A stretch of 64,000 bases of DNA, from positions 50,199-114,198 of the forward strand of contig DASVCW010000035.1 of the NCBI GenBank assembly GCA_036381435.1, in the 5' to 3' direction. Below, piece by piece: positions 52,186 to 61,170 of this stretch (the stretch's first letter is position 1; each line of letters opens with the position of its first letter). The stretch is from Fodinibius sp036381435 (lineage in GTDB: Bacteria; Bacteroidota; Rhodothermia; Balneolales; Balneolaceae). A program made the position numbers and the translations under genes. The notes beneath the pieces are model-generated. The model did no database searches. It was given only the letters and a program-made list of their open reading frames with translations, and was not told the origin of the DNA.

Positions 52186-52533
52186 TTATACATACTGGAT
52201 AAAGCTATTAAGTTTCCGTCCCAGCTTGTCGTATTTGGTCAGCAAATCAGTTAAGGGGTTATTCGGAAAGTAGATATCACTGATCATATTTAATTGAGAA
52301 ATTGTTTCATCGCAAGAAGAGTGAGCATAAATCAGAAATCGTATAAATTCAGCTTTATATCTCCGTCTTCCGTACCCTTCAGCAATAGTATCTTTAATTC
52401 TCTTTGAAGAACGTCTGACTTGACTTCCTTGCTCATATAACTCGTACTTTGGCAGCTTCATACTCATCTCATGTACTTCTAATGCATATTTATAAGCAAG
52501 GTTATAAACTTCCAAATCTTTATAGCCCTTCAT
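52186..52533 (-). CDS. S23/IVP-type four-helix-bundle protein
   Basis: A 115-residue protein with the start 'YKDLEVYNLAYKYALEVHEMS' and the conserved 'SQVRRSSKRIKDTIAEGYGRR' typical of the four-helix-bundle S23 family, encoded in 23S rRNA intervening sequences or as solo genes. The relatives include the bAvd accessory protein of diversity-generating retroelements. No reverse transcriptase or variable repeat is seen here, so the S23-like solo form is likelier. It sits between mfd and tsaC inside degenerate repeats, an arrangement that looks like an insertion. The function is unknown; RNA or DNA binding is plausible. Confidence 0.85.
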   Translation of the reverse strand: MKGYKDLEVYNLAYKYALEVHEMSMKLPKYELYEQGSQVRRSSKRIKDTIAEGYGRRRYKAEFIRFLIYAHSSCDETISQLNMISDIYFPNNPLTDLLTKYDKLGRKLNSFIQYV

Positions 52534-52540
52534 GATTGTG

Positions 52541-52642
52541 AGTTTCGGATTTCGAGTTGTCGAGAGAACTGAAGGTTAATTAAATAAAGCAAAGGCAGCA
52601 AAACCAAACTCGTAACGCGCACCCCGCAACCTGTACCTCGAA
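52541..52642. repeat. degenerate repeat, right flank of the four-helix-bundle gene
   Basis: GAGTTTCGGATTTCGAGTTG and ACTCGTAACGCGCACCCCGCAACCTG resemble the left flank in inverted order, running up to the mfd stop codon. Confidence 0.65.
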
Positions 52643-55600
52643 TCACGCAAAACTGGCTTCTTTTTCCCGGGTTGATAAAAGGTCATTCAAAAATTCAGCG
52701 GCGTCTTCCAGTCCCGCAATTTCATGGATCACAAATCGTACTTTATCATCTTTTTGAATCAATTTAAAACGATCTTCAGCTTTATTTTGCAGTAACTGCA
52801 GGAAACTTTGGAAGCGTTCTCCGTAAAATTCCTCACCCAGTTCAGAATCGTGCTTCGGGCATTCGAGCCACATTCGATTTGATCGGATTCGCACTTTAGT
52901 GATAAAAAGCTGAGAAGCATAAAGTTTGATTACAGCTGCCGTAATAAGATTTTGAGCAGCAGAGGGAACGGCACCAAAGCGATCTTGAATTTCCTCTTTC
53001 CAGTCCTTTATAGCTTCCAGATCTTCGGCTTTAGCCAGTTTTCTATACAGGTTAAGCCGTTCCACATTATCAGCTACATAATTACTTTCGAGCAGGGCAG
53101 GGAGATCAAACTCAACCTGTGTTTCGGGGAGTTCAACCTCTATTTCTACATCTTTAAACACATCACTAAACTCCTGATTTTTGAGCTCTTTCACCGCATC
53201 ATTCAGTATTTTTTGATATAGTTCAAAGCCCAGATCATTGATGAAACCGCTCTGCTTAGCTCCCAGAATATCACCGGCACCCCGAATATCAAGGTCTCTC
53301 ATGGCAATATTAAAGCCTGAGCCCAGATCAGAGAATTCTTCAAGCGCCAGTAGACGTTTTCGGGCTTCTTCGGTAAGCGTTTGGATAGGGGGGGTGATGA
53401 GATAGCAGAATGCTTTACGGTTTGACCGTCCTACTCGTCCCCGTAACTGGTGAAGTTCAGCCAGGCCGAAACGATCAGCGCGGTTAATAATCATCGTGTT
53501 AGCGTTCGAAATATCAATGCCGTTTTCCACGATGTTGGTTGAAAGCAATACATCAAACTTGTGATCATAAAAATCTTCAATAATCTTTTCAAGTTTTGCC
53601 GAACTCATTTGTCCGTGGGCAAAACGAACACGAATATTGGGCATAAGACGGCGAATCATATCTGCCATCGCTTCAATATTTTTCACCCGGTTATGGATGA
53701 AAAATACTTGCCCGCCGCGAGAAACTTCCTGAGTGATAGCATCACGAATTAAATCTTCATTATAACTGTGAATTTCTGTTTCAACCGGCTGGCGGTTTTG
53801 GGGCGGAGTGTTGATGATGCTCAGGTCGCGGGCGCCCATCAGCGAAAATTGCAGAGTACGTGGAATGGGTGTAGCGGTCAGATTCAAGACATCAACCGTA
53901 GCGCGGTATTCTTTGAGTTTTTCTTTGGCTTTCACCCCAAAGCGCTGTTCTTCGTCAACAATCAGCAGGCCGAGATCATCAAACTTTACGTCTTTAGAAG
54001 TCAGCCGGTGTGTACCTACAATGATGTCAACCTTTCCTTTTTCAAGCCTTTTGAGCGTTTCTTTTTGTTCCTTTTTCGTTCTAAAGCGGGAGATGACATC
54101 TACCGAAACGGGAAAGTCTTTCATCCTTCGCGAAAAAGTTTTGTAATGCTGATCTGCTAAAATAGTGGTGGGCACCAAAACGGCGACTTGCTTGTGATCC
54201 ATCACCGCTTTAAAAGCTGCGCGTACGGCAATTTCCGTTTTGCCAAATCCCACATCGCCACAGATCAGCCGGTCCATTGGCGTTGTGGATTCCATATCCA
54301 ATTTTACCGCTTCAATGGTATCCCGTTGGTCAGGGGTTTCTTCGAATTCAAAACGCGCTTCCATTTCCGTCTGCCATGAAGTATCGGGCGAATAATCGAA
54401 AGCCTTCTGTGATTTCCGCTTGGCATACAGTTTGATCAAATCGCGGGCAATGTCTTTAACTTTTTTCTTGGTTTGCGCCTTTTTTCGTGCCCACTGTCCC
54501 GATCCGAGTTTGGTAACGCGTGGCTGAGTTCCTTCCTTACCCGAATACTTCTGAATTTTATGCAGGTTCGAAACATTTACATAAAGCACCGAGTCTTCTT
54601 TATAGCGCAGCACCACTGATTCCTGCTCTACTCCGCGGACTTCAATTTTCTTAAATCCCGCAAACTTGCCAATGCCGTAATCAACATGTACCACATAATC
54701 GCCGATGTTCAGATCACGCAGTTCTTTGAATGAAATACCACCGGCTTGACGCTTTTTTCGGACTTTAGGACGATGATAGCGATTGAAAATCTGGTGATCG
54801 GTATAAACCGCTAATCCCTGTTTATTGAGGGTGAATCCCCGGTGGATCGTTTCAACCGACAGGTGGTAGCGAAGATTTTTCGTAGGCTCACCCAGCAATT
54901 CTTCAAAACGGTCGCGCTGACCGTCATTATCACACAAAATATAGGTATCAAAACCCTGTTTGCTGAGCGTTTGGATATTTTCCCTGAGCAGTTTGATACT
55001 CCCGTTGAAATCCGCTTGGGGACTGGCATCAAGCTGATACCGGTAGTCAATTTCTTCTTTTTCGGAAACCCCCCCTAGATAGATTTTCGCGTGATTTTCC
55101 AGTGATTTACCAAAGGCATCAGGATTTATAAAGAGTTTCTCAGGCGGCAAAAAATTGTGCTCTTCATCACCCAATTCCTGAAATTTTTCAGAGGCTTCGG
55201 AGAATCGTTTATCAATATCAGCTTTTATAAGTGATGGATTGATAAGGATGAAAACCGCTTCATCATCAAAATAGGAGAGGATGTTTCGCTTTTCACCTTC
55301 CTTTAAGTTTGAAGTGTCGGGAACAAACCGAACGGTGTTTAAGAATGAAATAGAACGCTGAGAATCGGGGTCAAATTCCCGAATAGAATCGACGGTATCT
55401 CCGAAAAATTCAAGGCGTACCGGATATTCACCCGAATAAGGAAAGACATCTAAAATACCGCCGCGCTGCGCGAACTCTCCGGGTTGGCTGACAAATTTTA
55501 CCGGATCATAATGTTGACTTACAAGCTCTTCTTTCAGGGAATCAGGCTCAATGGTATCACCCTTATTGATGATGACGGAAGCCTGTGAAAAGGCTTCAGG

Positions 55601-55993
55601 AGCAACAATTTTTTCGAAGATGGCCGGGGCCGAGGTAACAAGAATGGATGACGTATTGCCGCTAGATTTTTCAAGTACTTCAGAGCGCTCTACCATCAAA
55701 GAGCTGTTTGTAATTTGCTGTTCATCGTAAGCTTTGTGTCCTGTTTTTGGGAAAAGATGAGCATTTTCAACGCTGAGAGCATCCAGATCACTCCGTAAAA
55801 ATTCAGCTGATTCAGAATCGGCGTATATTACAACTACTTTATGATGCTTTTGAGCCAATTTGGCGATTAAAAGAGCAGGGGTGGAGCCTACAAACCGGTT
55901 GAGAAGGATTGAATTTTTCTCTTTGATATTCGATTGCAGATCACTCCACGGAATTTGGGCAGAAAACGTTTTTAAAACGGACTGTAAGGCCAT
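52643..55993 (-). CDS. mfd: transcription-repair coupling factor
   Basis: A 1,116-residue ATPase that removes stalled RNA polymerase from DNA lesions and recruits UvrA. It has the N-terminal UvrB-like region, the RNA-polymerase-interacting domain ('DLNIGDYVVHVDYGIGKFAGF', near 430-450), and the RecG-like helicase with Walker A 'CGDVGFGKTEIAVR' (near 580) and the DEEQRFG box, then the C-terminal TRCF domain. The last residues lie close to the repeats of the following gene. It is monocistronic. Confidence 0.97.
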   Translation of the reverse strand: MALQSVLKTFSAQIPWSDLQSNIKEKNSILLNRFVGSTPALLIAKLAQKHHKVVVIYADSESAEFLRSDLDALSVENAHLFPKTGHKAYDEQQITNSSLMVERSEVLEKSSGNTSSILVTSAPAIFEKIVAPEAFSQASVIINKGDTIEPDSLKEELVSQHYDPVKFVSQPGEFAQRGGILDVFPYSGEYPVRLEFFGDTVDSIREFDPDSQRSISFLNTVRFVPDTSNLKEGEKRNILSYFDDEAVFILINPSLIKADIDKRFSEASEKFQELGDEEHNFLPPEKLFINPDAFGKSLENHAKIYLGGVSEKEEIDYRYQLDASPQADFNGSIKLLRENIQTLSKQGFDTYILCDNDGQRDRFEELLGEPTKNLRYHLSVETIHRGFTLNKQGLAVYTDHQIFNRYHRPKVRKKRQAGGISFKELRDLNIGDYVVHVDYGIGKFAGFKKIEVRGVEQESVVLRYKEDSVLYVNVSNLHKIQKYSGKEGTQPRVTKLGSGQWARKKAQTKKKVKDIARDLIKLYAKRKSQKAFDYSPDTSWQTEMEARFEFEETPDQRDTIEAVKLDMESTTPMDRLICGDVGFGKTEIAVRAAFKAVMDHKQVAVLVPTTILADQHYKTFSRRMKDFPVSVDVISRFRTKKEQKETLKRLEKGKVDIIVGTHRLTSKDVKFDDLGLLIVDEEQRFGVKAKEKLKEYRATVDVLNLTATPIPRTLQFSLMGARDLSIINTPPQNRQPVETEIHSYNEDLIRDAITQEVSRGGQVFFIHNRVKNIEAMADMIRRLMPNIRVRFAHGQMSSAKLEKIIEDFYDHKFDVLLSTNIVENGIDISNANTMIINRADRFGLAELHQLRGRVGRSNRKAFCYLITPPIQTLTEEARKRLLALEEFSDLGSGFNIAMRDLDIRGAGDILGAKQSGFINDLGFELYQKILNDAVKELKNQEFSDVFKDVEIEVELPETQVEFDLPALLESNYVADNVERLNLYRKLAKAEDLEAIKDWKEEIQDRFGAVPSAAQNLITAAVIKLYASQLFITKVRIRSNRMWLECPKHDSELGEEFYGERFQSFLQLLQNKAEDRFKLIQKDDKVRFVIHEIAGLEDAAEFLNDLLSTREKEASFA

Positions 55994-56111
55994 GAAAAGG
56001 GTCGGAGAATTTGGATTGGAACAAGATGAAATTTCATCTTGTTAAAATAAGGATTTTCAATAGAAATGAATAGTGGCAGAAGGCAAAAGTGAAAAGGCAA
56101 AAAGCATGACT

Positions 56112-56196
56112 GTAGAGGCGGATTGAACCCGCCTAAGAGGCTTCGATGCGCCTCTACTGATACTCATCAGACGACTGGTTTTGTCGTCCGATGAGT
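56112..56196. repeat. two adjacent hairpins upstream of mfd
   Basis: GTAGAGGCG...CGCCTCTAC and CTCATCAGACGAC-TGGTTTT-GTCGTCCGATGAG are stacked side by side in the 275 bp between mfd and the vWA gene. Confidence 0.7.
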
Positions 56197-56268
56197 GTTA
56201 CAGGCAATTACATTGCTAGTCAATTGTCTCATTCATCCGGCTTCAAGCCCAGAACCCCGATGAGTTTA

Positions 56269-57261
56269 TTATTCTACAGCCGTTCTGAAAACAAACCGCT
56301 CGGAAACGATGGAGAACACGAGAAGCAGGATGCCGGGGAGGAGAAAGCGCGGATATAGGTCTTTATAATCTGTATAAATCACTTCTTCGATTTTTGTTTT
56401 CTCCAGCTCATCAATTTGAGCGTAGATATCTTCAAGCCTTTCGGTATCCGTTGCCCTGAAATAAGCGCCTCCGGTAATTTCAGCAATTCGTTTTAGCATC
56501 TCTTCATCAATATTAACAGGCACATTTTGATAGCGTGTTCCAAAAATAGGGTCCTGAATAGGGTAGGGTGCTGTTCCGCGGGTACCGGCGCCGATGGTAT
56601 AAATTTTAATGCCATAAGCGGCAGCTAAATCCGCTGCGGTTACAGGATCAATTTCGCCTGCGTTATTTTGTCCGTCGGTAAGTAAGATGATCACTTTGCT
56701 CTTAGCGTTGCTGTCTTTAAGCCTGTTTACTGCTGTGGCAATGCCCATACCAATGGCCGTACCGTCTTCAATGACACCCATTTCAACATTAGACAGCATT
56801 TTTTTAAGCAAATCGTAATCTAAAGTGGGTGGGACAACCGTAAAACTTTTTTTTGCAAAAACAACGAGGCCAATGCGATCAGAAAATCGCTTGTTGATGA
56901 AATTCCGGGCCACATTTTTTGCCGCTTCTAAACGATTCGGCTTTAGATCTTCGGCTCTCATTGATGTTGAAATGTCGAGGGTCAGAACGATGTCTATTCC
57001 TTCGGCACTGCGTTCTACGGTAGTATTTTTAAACTGGGGACGCGCAAGAGCAAACACAATGAGTGAAAAGGCAATCCAACGCAGTGCGGGGGCAAGCCAG
57101 GTACCATAAGAACGCCAGTTACCCGATAGATTTTTCAAACCGGAAGTGTCGGAGAACGTGAGGCTGGGGCTGCGATTCATTAAAAACCGCCAGACCTGGT
57201 AACCGATTAACGGTATCAGCAAGAGCAGGAGCCAGAGCCACTGTGGATTTGCCCAGGTCAT
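56269..57261 (-). CDS. BatA-like vWA-domain membrane protein
   Basis: A 330-residue protein with N-terminal and C-terminal transmembrane helices around a von Willebrand A domain (about 85-300). The metal-ion-dependent adhesion site DxSxS is in 'LTLDISTSMRAEDL', and 'LLTDGQNNAGEI' supplies the later aspartate. Bat proteins pair with MoxR-type ATPases and DUF58 proteins in Bacteroidota and help oxidative-stress tolerance or envelope assembly. Its start overlaps the stop of the upstream gene by 4 bp. Confidence 0.92.
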   Translation of the reverse strand: MTWANPQWLWLLLLLIPLIGYQVWRFLMNRSPSLTFSDTSGLKNLSGNWRSYGTWLAPALRWIAFSLIVFALARPQFKNTTVERSAEGIDIVLTLDISTSMRAEDLKPNRLEAAKNVARNFINKRFSDRIGLVVFAKKSFTVVPPTLDYDLLKKMLSNVEMGVIEDGTAIGMGIATAVNRLKDSNAKSKVIILLTDGQNNAGEIDPVTAADLAAAYGIKIYTIGAGTRGTAPYPIQDPIFGTRYQNVPVNIDEEMLKRIAEITGGAYFRATDTERLEDIYAQIDELEKTKIEEVIYTDYKDLYPRFLLPGILLLVFSIVSERFVFRTAVE

Positions 57262-58280
57262 GATGCGGCCTCCGCTTCTTTTTGTTGTTCTTCATCAAAA
57301 CGCTTGCGTTCGGCTTCTACTTTTGCATTATATTCACGGCGCAGATGTTCAAGACGGGGGCCGTCGACCTCACGGGCACGGCTCAGAAAATCATATGCTT
57401 TTTTAAGTGCGCGGTCGGCTTGTTTTTCTGTAGGAGTGAACTTGGCAAATTTAACCATATCTGCTTCCTGCAGTACGGCCTGCGTATCTTTAATGAGATT
57501 TTCATCAATCAACCGTTTCCTCAACATATCTAAAAGTTCACGACTGGTAGATTCCATGGCGGGGATTTTATAGAGTGATTCAAAGTATTGACGAATACCA
57601 TCACCCAATGTGATATAAAATTCTTTGAAATCTTCCGGCGCGGAAAGTTCCATACGCTCCAATTCTTTTATAGTTTTTTGAAGTTTCTTAAGAGGATTTT
57701 TAAATGGAACGGCTTTGTAAGACTTTTGGGGTAAAGCTTCCTCTTTTTGTTGATTTTGTGTGTAATATTTATACAAATAGTAAGCTGCGATGCAAAGAAT
57801 GATAAATCCCAGCAGATACGGCCACCAGGCAGAAGCAAATTCAAAAATAGGCTTGAGCGGGCGAAAGGAGGTGTCATTTTCGGCAAGTACCGAGTTAAAA
57901 TCAACTGGCACGGGATTTGTATAAAGAACAGTAGTATCCTGATTTTGTATTAAGACAACAGGCAGCTGAGGGATAATGGTATCGGCTGTACCAAAAAACT
58001 GGAGTTCATAAAAAATGCTGTCTTTATAAGTCGAAACTTTGAATTGTTTTCGCGATCGAATTTCAAAAATCGAGCCGAAATCAGTGGTATCGGGGAAGTT
58101 TATTTCATCATAAGTTTCTTTTCTGTCAAGAGTGATGGAATAAGTAAAAGTATCACCGACTTTTAATGAGTCGACAGAGACAATTTCATTGAGAGTTTGC
58201 GCCTTCCCCAAAGAGCAGATACTGCTGAAAACGCAGAAAAACAGGACAAATTTTAATTTTTGATGTATGATTTTCACCAC
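57258..58280 (-). CDS. BatD/DUF4381-like membrane protein
   Basis: A 340-residue protein with a signal peptide (about 1-27), a beta-rich periplasmic domain (about 30-145), one transmembrane helix (about 152-170) and a cytoplasmic helical region (about 190-340). The layout and the position between vWA and DUF58 genes match the small partner of the Bat cluster. The start is GTG at 58280, as no ATG is in reach. It is coupled to the vWA gene by a 4-bp overlap. Confidence 0.8.
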   Translation of the reverse strand: MVKIIHQKLKFVLFFCVFSSICSLGKAQTLNEIVSVDSLKVGDTFTYSITLDRKETYDEINFPDTTDFGSIFEIRSRKQFKVSTYKDSIFYELQFFGTADTIIPQLPVVLIQNQDTTVLYTNPVPVDFNSVLAENDTSFRPLKPIFEFASAWWPYLLGFIILCIAAYYLYKYYTQNQQKEEALPQKSYKAVPFKNPLKKLQKTIKELERMELSAPEDFKEFYITLGDGIRQYFESLYKIPAMESTSRELLDMLRKRLIDENLIKDTQAVLQEADMVKFAKFTPTEKQADRALKKAYDFLSRAREVDGPRLEHLRREYNAKVEAERKRFDEEQQKEAEAAS

Positions 58281-58457
58281 TTCGTTGCTGCTGATTATTC
58301 GTTGTCTAAACTATTGAATACAATAAATATTGTATATGTGGCTTGATGACAAGGGCTTAAAATAGAAAAAAACTATTCATTCATAAAAAGTTTATGAGTG
58401 TCATAAAAAGAGCTAAAAAAGGGTAATAAAAATGTGAAATGAGGTTAGGAAAATAGT

Positions 58458-59783
58458 ATGTTTAGAAAAAAAATTAAATTCACCCAACTTATGCAAAGAT
58501 CGTTCTTAACAGCCATTATTGTGGTTTTCATTTTTTCGGCGTGTGAACCGCAAAAAAAGGCTGTAGCAGTGAAAAAAGTGAGTCTTGAAAAGAAGGAGGT
58601 AATAGCTCCTCCCACTTTTGATAAATTCGGTATCCCAATTGATAGTCTGCGAATCACCAAGTACAAGGTAAAGCCCAATGAAAGCCTTTACCTGATTTTA
58701 GATCGTTTTGGTTTTAGCGCACGTGAAATTTATACCACTATTCACGAGGCCAAACCTCTTATTGATGTGCGGGGTTTCAAGCCGGGCCAAAAATACCGAA
58801 CATATGCTCCTGCCGACAGCGGTGCTTCTATTTCACATCTCGTTTGGCAGCCAAATCCGCTCAGCTATGTCGTTTTTAACTGGAAGGCCGATTCTGTTCA
58901 AATTTATAAAGCGTCTCAGCCGCTTACCAGTGAAACGGTAGTCGCATCAGCGGAGATTTCCAGCTCTCTGTATAATGCTGTTAGCGGTGAAGGAGTGAGC
59001 CCGCTTTTAGGATATAAACTGGCCGATATTTTTGCTTGGCAGGTTGATTTTTTCAGCCTAAGGGAAGGGGATGCCTTCAATGCACTATACGAAAAACGCT
59101 ATATTGATGAGGAATTTTATGGAATCGGAAAAGTATTAGCTGCCGAATTCCTTCACCGGGGTGAAATGCATAAGGCTTACTATTTTTCGGAAGGCGAAGT
59201 GGAAGGATATTTTACCGCAGCGGGTGAGAGCGTAGAAAAAGCTCTGCTTAAAGCACCTTTCAAATTTGACCAGCGCATCAGTTCCGCTTTTAATCCAAAC
59301 AGATTTCACCCTATTTTAAATGTACGCCGTCCGCACTATGGTACCGATTACGCCGCGCCTTTTGGAACCCCTGTTTTGTCGGTTGGTGATGGTGTGGTTA
59401 CGCAAGCGGGATATGACGGCGGCAGTGGAAACGTAGTACGTATCCGTCATAATTCAGTCTATGAAACCGCTTATATGCATCTCAGCGATTTCGCCGATGG
59501 GATTTATGAAGGCGCAACCGTTGAGCAGGGACAAGTGATTGCTTATGTGGGCAATACAGGTCTTTCAACCGGCCCGCATTTACATTACAGCCTGTATAAA
59601 AATGATCATCCCGTTAATTCGCTGGCTATCGAATTGCCGTCTTCAGATGCAGTGCCCGACAGTTTAATGGAAGAATTTACCAGGGTGAGAAATTCACTTA
59701 ATAAAAAGTGGGAAATGATTGCCGCCAAGAATAATAAAAGTGAAACCGACGAGAACTTAGCCATCACTCAGGCCCGCAATTAA
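58458..59783 (+). CDS. M23 (MepM/NlpD-like) peptidase lipoprotein
   Basis: A 441-residue lipoprotein with lipobox 'FIFSAC' (Cys near 29), an N-terminal LysM-like segment ('KVKPNESLYLILDRFGFSAREIY', about 73-95), a middle domain, and a C-terminal M23 domain (about 280-400) with ligands in 'RRPHYGTDYA' and 'GPHLHYSLY'. It should be an active periplasmic peptidoglycan endopeptidase. It runs opposite to the Bat-type genes on both sides and overlaps the DUF58 gene end by 4 bp. Confidence 0.93.
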   Translation: MFRKKIKFTQLMQRSFLTAIIVVFIFSACEPQKKAVAVKKVSLEKKEVIAPPTFDKFGIPIDSLRITKYKVKPNESLYLILDRFGFSAREIYTTIHEAKPLIDVRGFKPGQKYRTYAPADSGASISHLVWQPNPLSYVVFNWKADSVQIYKASQPLTSETVVASAEISSSLYNAVSGEGVSPLLGYKLADIFAWQVDFFSLREGDAFNALYEKRYIDEEFYGIGKVLAAEFLHRGEMHKAYYFSEGEVEGYFTAAGESVEKALLKAPFKFDQRISSAFNPNRFHPILNVRRPHYGTDYAAPFGTPVLSVGDGVVTQAGYDGGSGNVVRIRHNSVYETAYMHLSDFADGIYEGATVEQGQVIAYVGNTGLSTGPHLHYSLYKNDHPVNSLAIELPSSDAVPDSLMEEFTRVRNSLNKKWEMIAAKNNKSETDENLAITQARN

Positions 59784-60655
59784 TAGCGTTGAACACGGCG
59801 ACGGAAGAAAGAAACCAGGGGACGGATGTATGAAGTGTTCGTCTCCAGCTCGATGGAATCAATTTGCATGCGTTTAAAATGGTTCCGAAGCTCCGCTTTA
59901 CGGGCTGTCCTTTTTTGCTGGTATTGTTGGCGCACTTTTTTGCTTGATGTATCAACCAGCACCTCTTCTCCCGTTTCGGCATCTTTTAAAGGAATCAATC
60001 CCAAATCCGGCAGTTCATCTTCCAGCTTGTCGTTGATGAAAATATTCACCAAATCGTGTTTTCGATTGGTGATTTTTACCTGCCGGTCGTAGTTATCATC
60101 CTGAAAATCGCTGGCTAAAATCACAATAGCCCTTCGATTCAAAAGGCGGTTTACGTACGAAAGGGCCTCGCTGATATCAGTGCCCGTACCCTTCGGCTCG
60201 GTCGTCAAAAGCTCACGGATAAGCCGCAAAACATGCAGGCGTCCCTTTTTGGGAGGGATGACCTTCTCAATTTCATCTGAAAAAAGTACCAACCCAACCT
60301 TGTCGCCGTTTTTGATGGCGCTGAAAGCCAGCACGGCACAAATTTCAATCGAAAGCTCCATCTTACTTTGATTATGGCTGCCAAAAAGCCCACTGGGTGA
60401 AATATCTACGCACAGCATTAATGTTTGCTCGCGCTCTTCTTCAAACTGTTTAATGAAAGGGCTGCCCGCCCGTGCCGTTACATTCCAGTCGATCTGGCGG
60501 ATATCATCTCCGTAGGTATATTTTCGAACTTCAGAAAACTCCATCCCGCGTCCCTTAAAAGCCGATTGATATTCACCCCCAAAAATATCATTCACCATTC
60601 CTTTCGTTCGAATTTCAATCTTCCGAACCTTTTTAAGTATCTCTTTTGAAATCAT
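59780..60655 (-). CDS. DUF58-domain protein (Bat-type partner)
   Basis: The 291-residue cytosolic protein has the DUF58 core: 'GRGMEFSEVRKYTYGDDIRQIDWNVTAR' (36-63), then 'FEEEREQTLMLCVDISPSGLFG' with a vWA-like aspartate. DUF58 proteins work with MoxR ATPases and vWA membrane proteins. Here the MoxR gene is not adjacent and the rest of the set is 1.5 kb away beyond an opposite-strand gene, so the locus is split. The role is inferred from the family. Confidence 0.92.
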   Translation of the reverse strand: MISKEILKKVRKIEIRTKGMVNDIFGGEYQSAFKGRGMEFSEVRKYTYGDDIRQIDWNVTARAGSPFIKQFEEEREQTLMLCVDISPSGLFGSHNQSKMELSIEICAVLAFSAIKNGDKVGLVLFSDEIEKVIPPKKGRLHVLRLIRELLTTEPKGTGTDISEALSYVNRLLNRRAIVILASDFQDDNYDRQVKITNRKHDLVNIFINDKLEDELPDLGLIPLKDAETGEEVLVDTSSKKVRQQYQQKRTARKAELRNHFKRMQIDSIELETNTSYIRPLVSFFRRRVQRY

Positions 60656-61114
60656 AAGTTTGTAGATCGATATTTATTTTGATAACTGTTCTTCGTTGAT
60701 CGCTACTCGATAAATATCGAGCTACATTTGCTTATAAATTAGTTTTCATGTCAACTATACTCTGTCGCTTCCATAGAACGCAGCTCACACGGATAAAGCC
60801 GATACCCGTAGTAAAACCATTTATATCGGCGGGACAGCCGCAGCACCTGCATTGTCCGTGTTCCTTTTTAGGCGACATTTGATCATTGACAGAGTACTAG
60901 TACGAATTAAGAACGTGAGTTTAAGAAAATTAATGTCCCACTACGCTAAAAGTCGCCGACGCTCTATAGCTTTAGCGACGGAGCACTTCGAGGGACGGGC
61001 AGTAATAAAGCTGTAAGATATGACTTGATTTGGATTTTTAAAATCCGTGACTGTTGCCTTCTGCCACTGCTCCTGCATCCTGATTTTCTCCTCCTATTTT
61101 TCAAAAAAATTACC
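60656..61114. other. 458-bp gene-free stretch with repeat-like text
   Basis: No gene is evident. Near 60954-61005 the sequence AAGTCGCCGACGCT...GCTTTAGCGACGGAGCACTTCGAGGGAC contains short internal inverted repeats. Near 60805 ATAAGCCGATA and TATATCGGC pair. The last 60 bases carry the ald promoter. Confidence 0.6.
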
Positions 61115-61122
61115 TACCTTTG
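61115..61122 (+). promoter_or_regulatory. Bacteroidota-type -7 element of the ald promoter
   Basis: TACCTTTG matches the TAnnTTTG consensus known for Bacteroidota, about 49 bp upstream of the start. The -33 TTTG-type box is not clear, so confidence is limited. Confidence 0.45.
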
Positions 61123-61170
61123 GCACGGATTTTAGACAGTCTTCATTTTTAAAATTAAAATTTTGTATCC

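Noticed and set aside
52186..52533. The four-helix-bundle gene as part of a diversity-generating retroelement
   Set aside because: No reverse transcriptase and no template or variable repeat is found in the window. The S23-like solo gene explanation is simpler.
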